Positions 45,468 through 54,900 of a stretch of 64,000 bases of DNA are shown here, one piece after another; within the stretch, counting starts at the first letter, position 1; every line of letters starts with the position of its first letter. The translations under genes and the position numbers were made by a program. The notes beneath the pieces were generated by a model, which was given only the letters and a program-made list of their open reading frames with translations, did not search any database and was not told where the DNA came from. The stretch comes from GCA-2746365 sp963711255 (GTDB taxonomy: Bacteria > Pseudomonadota > Gammaproteobacteria > SZUA-229): assembly GCA_963711255.1 (NCBI GenBank), contig CAVQDO010000016.1, forward strand, positions 1-64,000, given 5' to 3'.

Positions 45468-46355
45468 ATGAGCGAAAGCAGCATGAAATTTAAATCTATC
45501 GGCGTTATCACAAAACCCCAGGCAGAATCCGCCAGTAAGACACTGCAATCCTTATTCGAGTACCTGAAAACAAAAGATTGTGAAGTCCTGATAGATCAGC
45601 ATATACCGGATACGATCAATAACTTTTCTTTCCGCAAGGTCAGTCGTGATGAGATTGGCAAGCAATGCGACCTCGCCATTGTTGTTGGTGGTGATGGCAC
45701 AATTCTTAATGCAGTACGCTCTCTCTCAGAAGCAAACGTTCCACTGCTTGGCATTAATGTCGGGCGACTGGGTTTCCTTGCCGACATATCACCGGATGAA
45801 ATGGAAAAATCTCTGGATGAAATTTTGAGTGGCGAATATCGGGAAGAGCAACGTTTCCTGCTGGAAATGCAGGTGCTGCGCGATGAAAAGGTAATCTTTG
45901 AAGGTGACGCCTTTAACGATGTGGTTGTACATATACGTGATGTCGCAAGAATGATTGAATTTGAAACACGCATTAATGACGAGTTCGTCAATCATCAGCG
46001 AGCAGACGGCATCGTAGTTTCAACCCCAACCGGTTCAACTGCCTATGCCCTGTCATCCGGCGGCCCCATTTTGCACGCAACACTGGACGCCATCACCCTG
46101 GTTCCGATTTCACCACATACTTTAAGTAGCCGGCCGCTGGTGGTTGATTCTAATTCGCATATTAAGATTTTAATCTGCAATACAAAAGACGGTATTGCAC
46201 AGGCGACCTGCGATGGCCATATGTCAACTGATGTACATGTTGGCGACCACATTAATATAAATCGCAAACCGGGAAAGATAACCCTGCTGCATCCAAAGAA
46301 GCATAATTACTTTGAAATACTACGCGCCAAATTACATTGGAGTGAGTACAGCTAA
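45468..46355 (+). CDS. nadK: NAD kinase
   Basis: Phosphorylates NAD to NADP. It shows the GGDGTILNAVRSL loop, LGINVGRLGFLAD and TPTGSTAYALSSGGP, the diacylglycerol-kinase-like fold signatures. The start is uncertain: a GTG at 45435 and ATG codons at 45444, 45468 and 45483 are in frame. 45468 has CAGGCAGG just upstream and gives a length near that of E. coli NadK. It is followed 15 bp later by recN. Confidence 0.95.
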   Translation: MSESSMKFKSIGVITKPQAESASKTLQSLFEYLKTKDCEVLIDQHIPDTINNFSFRKVSRDEIGKQCDLAIVVGGDGTILNAVRSLSEANVPLLGINVGRLGFLADISPDEMEKSLDEILSGEYREEQRFLLEMQVLRDEKVIFEGDAFNDVVVHIRDVARMIEFETRINDEFVNHQRADGIVVSTPTGSTAYALSSGGPILHATLDAITLVPISPHTLSSRPLVVDSNSHIKILICNTKDGIAQATCDGHMSTDVHVGDHININRKPGKITLLHPKKHNYFEILRAKLHWSEYS

Positions 46356-46370
46356 ACTCGGCGATTAATC

Positions 46371-48059
46371 ATGTTAAAGCATTTATACATTCGAAACTTT
46401 GCCATTATTGATGAACTGGAACTTGACTTCAAGCCGGGCATGACTGCGCTGACGGGTGAAACCGGTGCGGGCAAATCAATATTACTTGGCGCACTAAATC
46501 TTGTACTGGGTGATCGCGCCGACAATGACAGCATAAAACAGGGTTCTGAGTTTGCCGAAATTGTCGCGGAATTTGATATTAAAAAACTGGATGATGTCTC
46601 GAGCTGGTTAGTATCGCAGGAATTAAATACCGATGATGAATGTATTTTACGCCGCCGTATTTCCAGGGACGGCCGCTCACGTGCCTATATCAACAGCACG
46701 CCAGTGAATCTGCAAATGATTCGAGAGCTGGCAGAAATGCTAATTGATATACATGGCCAGCACGAACACCAGTCGATCATGAAAAGCAGCGTGCAAAGAC
46801 AGTTACTGGATGACTACGCCAGTCACTCGCCACTGCTCGAAGCCGTCAGCAATCTTTATGTCGAATTAAAACTGGTTGAAGAGCAGCTGCATCATTTGCA
46901 GCAAACCAGTAACGATCAAAATGATCGACTCGATTTATTACGCTTCCAGACACAGGAACTGGATGCACTTGCACTGGAAGAAAATGAATACCAGACGCTC
47001 AATGATCAGCATAAACGCCTGGCCAATGCTGAAAAACTGCAAACCACGGTCGAGCAGGCAATCGACTCGTTGAGTGAAAATGATAATACAAACATACAGT
47101 CGGCTGTGTCACATATCATCAATTCACTAACAGAAATAAACGATATCGACCAGAGCCTTGAGCCAGTATCAGAAATGCTAAACGAAGCACTAGTGCATAT
47201 TGATGAGAGCGTATCATTATTACAAAATTACCGTGATGATATAGAGCTTGATCCATCACAGCTGGCAGATATTGAACAGCGAATACAGAACATACTCGAT
47301 CTATCTCGCAAACACCGCGTCGAGCCTGAAACATTACACAGCCTGCACCAGCAGCTACAGAAAGAACTTGATGATATCGATCATGTTGACGAACGGCTAG
47401 ATGAGCTGGAAAAGGAACACAGTGCATTGCAGGAAAAATACCTGCAAGCCTGTGAAAAGCTTACCGGCAGCCGCAACAAAGCCGCAACAAAACTCAATAA
47501 AAACATAACAAAGGCAATGCAAACACTGGGGATGAACGGTGGTAAATTTGTCGCTGCTATCACAAAGACAAAATCAAAAGGCACGGCCAATGGACTTGAC
47601 CAGATAGAATTTACTGTCACCGCTAATGCTGGTCAACCATGCAAGGCCATCGCCCGCGTTGCCTCCGGCGGTGAACTGGCTCGCATCAGCCTTGCTATAC
47701 AAATGATTATCGCCAATAACAGCAAGATTCCATCTCTCATTTTTGACGAAGTGGATAGCGGTGTCGGCGGCGGCATTGCAGAAATAGTGGGACAGCATCT
47801 GCGCATACTGGGCAATCCGAAAACCGGTAAAGCCAGCCAGGTTATCTGTATAACGCACCTTCCCCAGGTTGCATCGCAGGCACATAACCATTTACGTGTT
47901 GAAAAACAGACCAGGAAAAAACAAACTACCAGTCAGGTAGTCACACTGGATAAAGAGCAGCGCCGGCAGGAAATAGCGCGTATGTTAAGTGGCGTGGAAA
48001 TCACCGACCAGTCGCTTGCGCATGCAGATGAAATGATAGACCGCGCGCAATCGTATTAA
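46371..48059 (+). CDS. recN: DNA repair ATPase RecN
   Basis: A 562-residue SMC-like protein acting in double-strand-break repair. N-terminal Walker A is LTGETGAGKSILLGAL. Long coiled-coil arms occupy about 160-370. The C-terminal signature VASGGELARISLAIQMI and Walker B LIFDEVDSGVGGGIAE complete the ATPase head. The nadK-recN order is typical. Confidence 0.97.
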   Translation: MLKHLYIRNFAIIDELELDFKPGMTALTGETGAGKSILLGALNLVLGDRADNDSIKQGSEFAEIVAEFDIKKLDDVSSWLVSQELNTDDECILRRRISRDGRSRAYINSTPVNLQMIRELAEMLIDIHGQHEHQSIMKSSVQRQLLDDYASHSPLLEAVSNLYVELKLVEEQLHHLQQTSNDQNDRLDLLRFQTQELDALALEENEYQTLNDQHKRLANAEKLQTTVEQAIDSLSENDNTNIQSAVSHIINSLTEINDIDQSLEPVSEMLNEALVHIDESVSLLQNYRDDIELDPSQLADIEQRIQNILDLSRKHRVEPETLHSLHQQLQKELDDIDHVDERLDELEKEHSALQEKYLQACEKLTGSRNKAATKLNKNITKAMQTLGMNGGKFVAAITKTKSKGTANGLDQIEFTVTANAGQPCKAIARVASGGELARISLAIQMIIANNSKIPSLIFDEVDSGVGGGIAEIVGQHLRILGNPKTGKASQVICITHLPQVASQAHNHLRVEKQTRKKQTTSQVVTLDKEQRRQEIARMLSGVEITDQSLAHADEMIDRAQSY

Positions 48060-48268
48060 CGTCGTTATAGTTGATCGTATTTATTCGATTGTAAAAGCGC
48101 AGCTCTAGAAATTGACTATAAAACCATTGACTATAAAACCCGACTGCAAAAAAGGCACAAAATACGCCACCCGCACTGCTCCTCTGACCACTTCGCCAGT
48201 GAAGAGGGATAATCTTCTAGCCAGATAACTCAGCTATCAATTCTGAGTTATACCTGCTGCTTACTGTA
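48060..48268. other. Region between recN and csp
   Basis: Contains a short direct repeat, ATTGACTATAAAACC, near 48,111-48,141 and a hairpin ATAACTCA/TGAGTTAT at 48,225-48,251 just beyond the csp stop. No gene is seen. Confidence 0.4.
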
Positions 48269-48478
48269 TTAACAAGGTGAGACGTCTTCCGCCTGAAAGC
48301 CTTTATCACTTTTTACCACAGTAAACTCTACTGTTTGTCCATCAGCCAGTGACTTATAACCATCGCCGCGAATTTGATTGAAGTGTACAAATACATCTTC
48401 GCCATCTTTTCTTTCAATAAAACCAAATCCTTTTGAATTATTAAACCATTTTACAGTACCTGTTTCACGATCTGACAT
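48269..48478 (-). CDS. Cold-shock-domain protein
   Basis: A 69-residue CspA-family single-stranded nucleic acid chaperone. RNP1 KGFGFIE and RNP2 DVFVHF are intact. It starts MSDRETGTVKWFNNSKGFGF. It faces recN tail-to-tail. The long A/T-rich leader upstream may regulate it post-transcriptionally. Confidence 0.95.
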   Translation of the reverse strand: MSDRETGTVKWFNNSKGFGFIERKDGEDVFVHFNQIRGDGYKSLADGQTVEFTVVKSDKGFQAEDVSPC

Positions 48479-48621
48479 TACAGCTCCATACTTTCATTTA
48501 AATAGAGCGACAATTGTATATCAGGCTTATTAAAGAAAACAATAAAAAACTTACATTTTCTACATTAGAATATTACTATAAGTTAATGTTATTTAAGGGA
48601 TTAAATTTCTACACGGGCAAC

Positions 48622-48661
48622 AAAAAAGCGCTGCATATTACTAAATATAAACAGCGCTTTT
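48622..48661. terminator. Terminator after lipoprotein gene
   Basis: Stem AAAGCGCTG/CAGCGCTTT with an A-run on one side and T-run on the other, located 20 bp beyond the lipoprotein stop codon. Confidence 0.8.
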
Positions 48662-48680
48662 GACAAAGATTATTTTATTT

Positions 48681-49037
48681 TTACATTAAATCTAATGATT
48701 GCGTTTCAATGCGAGAGATGAGCTGTGTTGGCTCTTCCAGGTTTGAAAATAACTCATCATAATTTGCATTCATCCAGGAAGCAAAGGCTGGCTTATCAGC
48801 TTTACCCATCAAATCTGCTAGCGCATCAAGGTTTTCACCTTTGCCCTGTGCAGCTTCTTTTTGGATAGAAGCGATTCTTACATCAACAAACTGATTCAAC
48901 GTTATATCAGGTGTTACTGTATCAAGCGTACCGCTGGTACTTGATGTTATATCGGTAATAGTACATCCACCGATTAATAAAGTTGCAGCAATAACAGCAC
49001 TGCCAATTGTAGCTTTACAAAATTCATTCGTTTTCAT
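48681..49037 (-). CDS. Small lipoprotein (DUF3015-like)
   Basis: 118 residues with signal sequence and lipobox LIGGC near residue 25. The mature part contains GKGENLDALADLMGKAD and FASWMNANYDELF, reminiscent of DUF3015 outer-membrane-associated proteins. It probably sits on the inner face of the outer membrane. It is a monocistronic gene with its own terminator. Function unknown. Confidence 0.7.
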   Translation of the reverse strand: MKTNEFCKATIGSAVIAATLLIGGCTITDITSSTSGTLDTVTPDITLNQFVDVRIASIQKEAAQGKGENLDALADLMGKADKPAFASWMNANYDELFSNLEEPTQLISRIETQSLDLM

Positions 49038-49175
49038 ACGTTTTCCTCTATGCCTGCCTTTTATTTATAGTAATACTGCTATTAAAAGATTTTTGTTATG
49101 CACTAACTTTAGTTGCCTGGTGGCGAGAGCGCAATCGTTATAGCAATAAAAATTTACACTTCATTCGCTAAAAAA

Positions 49176-49553
49176 TTAGTCTCGTTCTAATGCCATGCCC
49201 GCAGTTACCTTATTGCCTTCAGGATCGATGACATTGAATTCCTTCATATGATAATCGGTTATTTTTATATCAGAGACGTGCTGATACTTCGCCTTAATTA
49301 AATGGTGCTGCTCGTTTAAATTATTGATAAAAAAGTAAAGAGAGATGTTATTTGCCGGAACATCTTCAGTCGCTGAACCGTCATCACGCTGCAGCATCAA
49401 GGTGGTACTGCCATGCATAAGATGTACCCATTGCAGACAACCTTCAAGATCACGTTTTTTTACAATGACAAATTGAAATAGCTGCTGGTAGAAATCCAGC
49501 GTAGATTCTATAGAGCGACAATTCAGTACCGGGATGCCACTTAAAATTGCCAT
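49176..49553 (-). CDS. Glyoxalase/bleomycin resistance (VOC) family protein
   Basis: A 125-residue VOC-fold protein with the opening IPVLNCRSIESTLDFYQQLF, WVHLMHGSTTLMLQRDD and the end EFNVIDPEGNKVTAG. It resembles bleomycin-resistance-type binding proteins rather than glyoxalase I. It lies 22 bp after fabH on the same strand, at the place where fabD usually follows. Ligand unknown. Confidence 0.85.
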   Translation of the reverse strand: MAILSGIPVLNCRSIESTLDFYQQLFQFVIVKKRDLEGCLQWVHLMHGSTTLMLQRDDGSATEDVPANNISLYFFINNLNEQHHLIKAKYQHVSDIKITDYHMKEFNVIDPEGNKVTAGMALERD

Positions 49554-49574
49554 AATGAACTCGCGAACTGAACG

Positions 49575-50543
49575 CTAATATTTAATCAGCGCCGAGCCCC
49601 AGGTGAAACCACCACCAAAGGCTTCAAGCAATAGCGTCTCGCCACGTTTTATGCGTCCATCGCGAACCGCGGTATCGAGTGCGAGCGGCACTGAAGCTGC
49701 TGATGTATTACCGTGCTTATTAACGGTAACCACCACGTGATCGGTCGACATTTTTAGCTTTTTCGCAGTCGCATTAATAATACGTATGTTGGCCTGGTGC
49801 GGAACCAGCCAGTCAACATCAGATTTTTTCATATTATTAAATGCCAGTGTTTCATCAACAATACGGCCCAGGGTATTAACCGCCATCTTGAAAACTTCGT
49901 TGCCTTTCATCTGTATACCGCCAGCACCTTGAAGAATCTTGTCAGCGCCAGTTGAAACACCATAGTTCACCGTCAACAGACTTTCGTATTCACCATCGGC
50001 ATGTAAATGTGTTGATAAAATACCCGGCTCGTCACTTTGCTCAAGCACAACCGCTCCGGCACCATCACCAAACAATACGCAGGTATTACGATCAGTCCAG
50101 TCAACAATTCGCGACAGCGTTTCTGCACCAATAATCAGTGCGCACTTCGCAGAACCGGCACGAAAAAACTTATCGGCAATACCCAGCGCATAAACAAAAC
50201 CGGTGCATACCGCCTGTACATCAAATGCCGCACAGCCATGAATATCCAGCCGCTGCTGCAATAAGCAGGCGGTACTCGGGAACACACGGTCGGCAGAAGT
50301 GGTACCAACAATAATCAGGTCGATATCGTCTTTGGTTACACCCGCAGCTTCCATGGCTTTAATAGCGGCCTTTTCTGCAAGATCGACGGTGTACTCACCA
50401 TCAGCCGCGATATGGCGCTCTTCAATACCGGTACGCGAACGAATCCATTCATCGCTAGTATCGACCATTTTTTCAAGATCGGCATTAGTTAAGGTTTTTT
50501 CCGGTAAGTAACTACCGGTTCCTGCTATTCTTGCGTAACTCAC
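49575..50543 (-). CDS. fabH: 3-oxoacyl-ACP synthase III
   Basis: Starts fatty acid synthesis by condensing acetyl-CoA with malonyl-ACP. The 322-residue protein has the catalytic triad in VCTGFVYALG (Cys), VPHQANIRI (His) and NKHGNTSAAS (Asn). The start is GTG and overlaps the plsX stop by four bases, indicating translational coupling. Confidence 0.97.
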   Translation of the reverse strand: MSYARIAGTGSYLPEKTLTNADLEKMVDTSDEWIRSRTGIEERHIAADGEYTVDLAEKAAIKAMEAAGVTKDDIDLIIVGTTSADRVFPSTACLLQQRLDIHGCAAFDVQAVCTGFVYALGIADKFFRAGSAKCALIIGAETLSRIVDWTDRNTCVLFGDGAGAVVLEQSDEPGILSTHLHADGEYESLLTVNYGVSTGADKILQGAGGIQMKGNEVFKMAVNTLGRIVDETLAFNNMKKSDVDWLVPHQANIRIINATAKKLKMSTDHVVVTVNKHGNTSAASVPLALDTAVRDGRIKRGETLLLEAFGGGFTWGSALIKY

Positions 50544-51628
50544 GCTTCTGACTCCAATTGTGTTTTGTCCGCTGCCACAGCGTCTGTTTCTGTTTTAAGC
50601 GACTCAGTTTTACCTGATTCAGACTGCTCCAGCAGATGCTCCATCGCTTCACGAATATGCTCAGGTACTGATTTTTCTACTTCAAGCAGAGCAATTTCTA
50701 TCGCATTGGCATAACTTAACACATCAGCACTGCCATGACTTTTTATCACTATACCGGTTAAACCCAGCATAGATGCGCCATTATACATGCGCGGATCGAC
50801 ACGCTTTTTAAAGCGGTTAAGTACTGGCATAGCAATAAGGCCTGCCAGCATGGAAAAAATTGATTTTTTAAATTCTTCGCGCATCATTGTCGCGATCATT
50901 TTTGCTACGCCTTCCATGGTTTTAAGCGATACATTACCGACAAAACCATCACAGACAACCACATCTACCTTGTCCGTATAGATATCATCACCTTCGACAT
51001 ATCCTATGTAATTAAAATTACCCGTGACTAACAGTTTGTTAGCCGCTTTAACCTGCGCATTACCCTTACTATCTTCAGAACCAATATTTAACAGGCCGAC
51101 TTTAGGCTCATGCGTGTTATCTATTGCCTCACTCAGAACAGAGCCCATTACTGCAAACTGTAGCAAGTGCTCTGCACTGCTATCGACATTGGCCCCTAAA
51201 TCCAGCATATGTGTATGACCACCATAAGAAGGAATGGTTGTGCAAATAGCCGGCCTTTCGATCCCTGGAAGGGTTTTTAAAACAAACTTTGCTGTAGCCA
51301 TCAGGGCGCCAGTGTTACCCGCGCTAACCGCAGCCTGGGCGCGCCCTTCTTTCACCATATTAATGGCTACGCGCATGGATGAATCTTTCTTTTTACGAAC
51401 TGCATGACGGGGATCTTCATGCATTTCAACAACCTGTGAGGCATGCTGAATTACAAAGTGCTTATCAAGATCGATGTTATGCTGTTTGGCGCAATCACGT
51501 AAACGTGTCTCGTCACCGACAAGAATAATTTTGATATCTCTGGATTTTTTTACTACATGGACTGCAGCAGGGAGCACAACTTCAGGACCGAAGTCGCCAC
51601 CCATGGCATCTAAAGCTATGGTTGCCAT
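50540..51628 (-). CDS. plsX: Phosphate acyltransferase PlsX
   Basis: Makes acyl phosphate from acyl-ACP for phospholipid synthesis. The 362-residue protein starts ALDAMGGDFGPEVVLPAAVH and has SAGNTGALMATAKFVLKTLPG, the usual PlsX hallmarks. It lies between rpmF and fabH, as in most gammaproteobacteria. A 13-bp hairpin separates it from rpmF. Confidence 0.97.
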   Translation of the reverse strand: MATIALDAMGGDFGPEVVLPAAVHVVKKSRDIKIILVGDETRLRDCAKQHNIDLDKHFVIQHASQVVEMHEDPRHAVRKKKDSSMRVAINMVKEGRAQAAVSAGNTGALMATAKFVLKTLPGIERPAICTTIPSYGGHTHMLDLGANVDSSAEHLLQFAVMGSVLSEAIDNTHEPKVGLLNIGSEDSKGNAQVKAANKLLVTGNFNYIGYVEGDDIYTDKVDVVVCDGFVGNVSLKTMEGVAKMIATMMREEFKKSIFSMLAGLIAMPVLNRFKKRVDPRMYNGASMLGLTGIVIKSHGSADVLSYANAIEIALLEVEKSVPEHIREAMEHLLEQSESGKTESLKTETDAVAADKTQLESEA

Positions 51629-51643
51629 ATCTGTTACTTATCG

Positions 51644-51673
51644 CCAGTTACCACTCACAGGAGTGGTAACTGG
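51644..51673 (-). other. Hairpin between rpmF and plsX
   Basis: Perfect 13-bp stem CCAGTTACCACTC/GAGTGGTAACTGG with a four-base loop and no T-run. It is probably an RNA-processing or stability element in the operon transcript. Confidence 0.6.
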
Positions 51674-51698
51674 TTTGAATACCAGTATGCTTCAACTT

Positions 51699-51887
51699 TT
51701 ACTCTTCGAACGCGCTGCCGACATTAACGACTTTTTTGCCTTTGTAGTAACCGTCAGCTGTTATGTGATGACGGTGATGCGTTTCACCTGAAGTTGGATC
51801 AATTGATAATGTAGCGCCACCAATTGCATCGTGTGAACGGCGCATGCCTCTTTTTGAACGTGATTTTCTGCTCTTTTGAACTGCCAC
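51699..51887 (-). CDS. rpmF: 50S ribosomal protein L32
   Basis: A 62-residue basic protein starting MAVQKSRKSRSKRGMRRSHD, the conserved L32 opening. The four zinc-ribbon cysteines seen in some L32 proteins are absent, as in many gammaproteobacteria. It sits between yceD and plsX. Confidence 0.97.
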   Translation of the reverse strand: MAVQKSRKSRSKRGMRRSHDAIGGATLSIDPTSGETHHRHHITADGYYKGKKVVNVGSAFEE

Positions 51888-51995
51888 GGGAATCTCCTAA
51901 ACTGCGTCTGTTTTATAATATGTATAAAGCAGACATTGCTGTAATTATTCTGTTAATTAAAAAGTATGGTTCGTTAAAACCAGCCAGTGACCAGG

Positions 51996-52520
51996 CTATT
52001 CAATCTTGTCACCTGAATTTTCCTTTAAAGACTTTAAGGCAGCGAACGGATGTGATGCTTCTTTCTCTGCTTTAATCGTCTTCTCCTGCTCAGCCAAAAA
52101 ATCTGAACAGTCATTGTCATGCGCCGGCACCATTGGCAATCCTAGCAACAACTCGTCTTCGACCAGGTCGATGATTGATTGTTCATCACCTTCGAGTAAG
52201 TATGGTTCAAACTCCTGAGGCAATAACTCAATTTCATCTTCACTTTTGACCAGCGCGAATTTGAAATTACCTTCAACCCTGGTTTTCATCGGTTCCAGAC
52301 ACCGCTGGCACTCAACCAGTAAGTCTGCCGATACCTTACCTTTTATTGAAGCAAAACCCACACTGCGTCCAAACTCGATTTTAGCGGTGATAAAACCTTC
52401 CTCACCATGCAAAATTTCTTTTAACCGGCCAAGTGAGGCTATCGGATAGACACCCTCATAGGTTCGGTTGAGTTCAACCTGACGCAAAAAATTCAAGGTT
52501 TCTGGCAACTGCGTCTGCAT
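51996..52520 (-). CDS. yceD: YceD/DUF177 family protein (23S rRNA accumulation)
   Basis: 174 residues with the family CxxC in LLVECQRCLEPM and an acidic middle and C-terminal part containing ELLPQEFEPYLLEGDEQSI. YceD proteins are needed for normal 23S rRNA levels and are encoded upstream of rpmF, as here. A 108-bp gap precedes rpmF. Confidence 0.93.
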   Translation of the reverse strand: MQTQLPETLNFLRQVELNRTYEGVYPIASLGRLKEILHGEEGFITAKIEFGRSVGFASIKGKVSADLLVECQRCLEPMKTRVEGNFKFALVKSEDEIELLPQEFEPYLLEGDEQSIIDLVEDELLLGLPMVPAHDNDCSDFLAEQEKTIKAEKEASHPFAALKSLKENSGDKIE

Positions 52521-52705
52521 AATCCGCCTATTCTATAGTAAAAGCAACAAGCTGTACATATCCTGATACACTTTTCCCTATACAATTCAATGGCTTCTAC
52601 TGGCTTTAATTGCCCTCCGTCAATGCATATTTAACCAATATTGTATAAAATGGCGGTTAATTTTTATAACACAATCAGTAACTTCCTAACTTACAGTCAA
52701 ATTTC

Positions 52706-53284
52706 ATGAAAATCGTCCTCGGCTCAACCTCCCCCTTTCGAAAATCACTGCTGCAACGCCTGCAGCTTAATTTTGACTGCGACTCGCCCAAGATAGACGA
52801 AAACCCGCTAGAAAATGAGTCGATAGAAGCGATGGTTGTCAGGCTAGCCGTGGCCAAAGCACAGTCAATTGCGGATAGCCATCCGGACTCATTGATCATC
52901 GGTTCAGACCAGAGTGCAGTGCTGAATGGCGAAAAACTGAGCAAGCCCGGTAACTTTGAAAACGCCTTCAAACAACTGACTAGAGCCTCCGGACAAAAAA
53001 TCATATTTCAAACCGGACTCTGCCTGCTCAACACAAAAACAGGCAATATCCAAAGCACCTGCGTACCTTATACCGTTGTCTTTAAGGAACTGACAGCGAG
53101 CATGATCGAAAACTACCTGCGCAAAGAAGAGCCCTACAACTGCGCCGGCAGCTTCAAATCCGAAGCCCTGGGCATTGCATTGTTTGAACGATTTGAAGGC
53201 AATGACCCGAATGCGTTGGTTGGTTTGCCGTTAATTGAGCTGGTTAACTTTCTGGCAAATGAAGGGGTTTCTATTCTGGATTAA
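52706..53284 (+). CDS. Maf-like nucleotide pyrophosphatase (YceF type)
   Basis: A 192-residue Maf protein, IVLGSTSPFRKSLLQRL at the start, then IIGSDQSAVLNGEKLSKPG and YNCAGSFKSEALGIALFERF. The EPYNCAGSF variant is typical of the YceF branch that hydrolyses 7-methyl-GTP and similar nucleotides. It is divergent from yceD, the same relation as in E. coli. Confidence 0.93.
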   Translation: MKIVLGSTSPFRKSLLQRLQLNFDCDSPKIDENPLENESIEAMVVRLAVAKAQSIADSHPDSLIIGSDQSAVLNGEKLSKPGNFENAFKQLTRASGQKIIFQTGLCLLNTKTGNIQSTCVPYTVVFKELTASMIENYLRKEEPYNCAGSFKSEALGIALFERFEGNDPNALVGLPLIELVNFLANEGVSILD

Positions 53285-54194
53285 CTTGCGCATTGTTTCG
53301 TATTTTTTTGTAATTTCTGGCGTTATTATTTTCGATTGTTTGTTTACTTTGGCATTGCGGTTCTCGCACCGCGGGCGAGTTCTCGTTTGTTTTTCTCAGT
53401 TTCATTAATTTGCCTATGGTTTCGTGTTTTACATTTTCCTTTGGCATTAATATTTTCGATTGATTGCTTACTTAGGCTTTGCGGTTCTCGCACCGCGGGC
53501 GAGTTACTCTTTTGTCAGCAGCAACAAAAGAGTAACCAGAAAAGTGCCGCCCCGACTTGTTTGCCCCGGGTGAAGCGTCCGGGGTGCCTGGCTTTCGGGC
53601 TATTGCCTACGAGCCCGTGCTGATGCGCCGTCCAGGCGCAGCATCACTAATTTCGCCGTCCATGGCGAAATTGCTCTACCAATAGCCCGAAAGCCAGCAA
53701 ACAAAGGGGAGATAAGCAAAAAAAGAAACAAAGAAACAAACAAAGAAAAATAAGAAATGAAACAAAAGCTTCTCCAGCTATGGCGCTGCGCGCCATGTTT
53801 TTTGCTGTGTTCTAGCTGGTGCTATTGACTCTGTTTTTGACTTTGACTCTTCCGCCTTCGATAGCTGAATTTGCCAACACGTAGAGCAAATTCGCCATGG
53901 ACGGCGAATTTAGCCACGCTGCGCCCGGACGGCGCATCGGGGCGGCTCGGGCCAAAGTAAGCACCTAAAACACTAAGCAAAACACCAAAACCAATTGAAT
54001 AGAAACACTCAAATTCAGGTTCCCCGGACGCTTCACCCGGGGCTATCGAGTCAGCGGCGGCCTTTTCTGGTTACTCTTTTGGGCTGTAGCAAAAGAGTAA
54101 CTCGCCCGCGGTGCGAGAACCGCAATGCCTAAGTAAACAACCAAAAGAAAATATTAACGCCAATAACAAATAGAAGAACGCAAACCACCAAAAC
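53285..54194. repeat. 0.9-kb island of composite inverted and direct repeats
   Basis: GCGGTTCTCGCACCGCGGGC occurs at 53,352-53,371 and 53,481-53,500, and its reverse complement lies near 54,100-54,122. Hairpins include GTTACTCTTTTG with CAAAAGAGTAAC on both sides, and mirrored pieces such as CCGGGTGAAGCGTCCGGGG, GCTTTCGGGCTATTG and TTCGCCGTCCATGGCGAA. Reading frames through it have no codon-like character. It resembles the large intergenic repeats dispersed in several gammaproteobacterial genomes. No transposase is present. Confidence 0.75.
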
Positions 54195-54223
54195 AAAAAA
54201 AGCCTCGATTAACGAGGCTTTTT
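54195..54223. terminator. Terminator of the rib/nus/thiL/pgpA operon
   Basis: Stem AAAAGCCTCG/CGAGGCTTTT with four-base loop and flanking A and T runs, 24 bp beyond the last gene of the operon. Confidence 0.85.
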
Positions 54224-54246
54224 CATTAAAACATAAATAAAAAAAA

Positions 54247-54900
54247 TTAATCCTTCTGCAGCAAGGTCATCGCACTCCCACTATGCTCAACACTAAGACG
54301 CCCAAGAAACGACATCCCAAGTAAAATCGGCCCCGGATGATCCCCATCAATCACAAACCCCTCAACATTAGACTCAACAATACTGCCAACACTCACCGTC
54401 TTAAGACGAACACGATACGCTTCTACAAACCCTGATGCTGTACTAACACCCGACAGTACGCCAGTCTTTTTGTATCGAATACCCAGCTGCCTGGCCTGTT
54501 CAGAATTCATCGCTATCGCGCTTGCCCCGGTATCAACAAGAAAACGCACTGAGCGCCCGTTGATACTGCCATAGGTCAAATACATACCACCAGAATTAAT
54601 GAATATTTTTTCTTTGTTCGACTTAGGTTCGGCAAAATCAAGACTTACCGCACCGCCCATAGTATATTTTTTCTGTTCACCATCAACTTCCAGCACCGCT
54701 CCCCGGCTATCGGCTGCAATAACCTTGACGCCTTCTGGACTGGTCTCACCAACACCCAGTATGTGGCGCTTGCCATCAACCATTATCACGGCTTTATTAG
54801 AAAACAAACCTTGCACTACAAGCTTTTCTACTGCCTGCACTGCACTATAAAAGCATAATGACGAAACCAGTAAGAATGATTTAATTAAGAATTTATCCAT
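54247..54900 (-). CDS. Retropepsin-like aspartic protease, exported
   Basis: The ATG at 54900 overlaps the pgpA stop (TAATG) and gives a signal peptide ending SAVQAVEK. About 217 residues follow. The clan AA active-site motif is FLVDTGASAIAMNS and the second hydrophobic-glycine element is ILLGMSFLGRLSV. An N-terminal beta domain (KAVIMVDGKRHILGVGE) precedes the protease. It is probably a dimeric periplasmic protease. It is the last gene of the operon. A longer in-frame start at 54933 is less likely. Confidence 0.85.
   Translation of the reverse strand: MDKFLIKSFLLVSSLCFYSAVQAVEKLVVQGLFSNKAVIMVDGKRHILGVGETSPEGVKVIAADSRGAVLEVDGEQKKYTMGGAVSLDFAEPKSNKEKIFINSGGMYLTYGSINGRSVRFLVDTGASAIAMNSEQARQLGIRYKKTGVLSGVSTASGFVEAYRVRLKTVSVGSIVESNVEGFVIDGDHPGPILLGMSFLGRLSVEHSGSAMTLLQKD

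Noticed and set aside
53336..53623. Open frames inside the 0.9-kb repeat island
   Set aside because: They consist of inverted and direct repeat pieces and show no domain or codon pattern.
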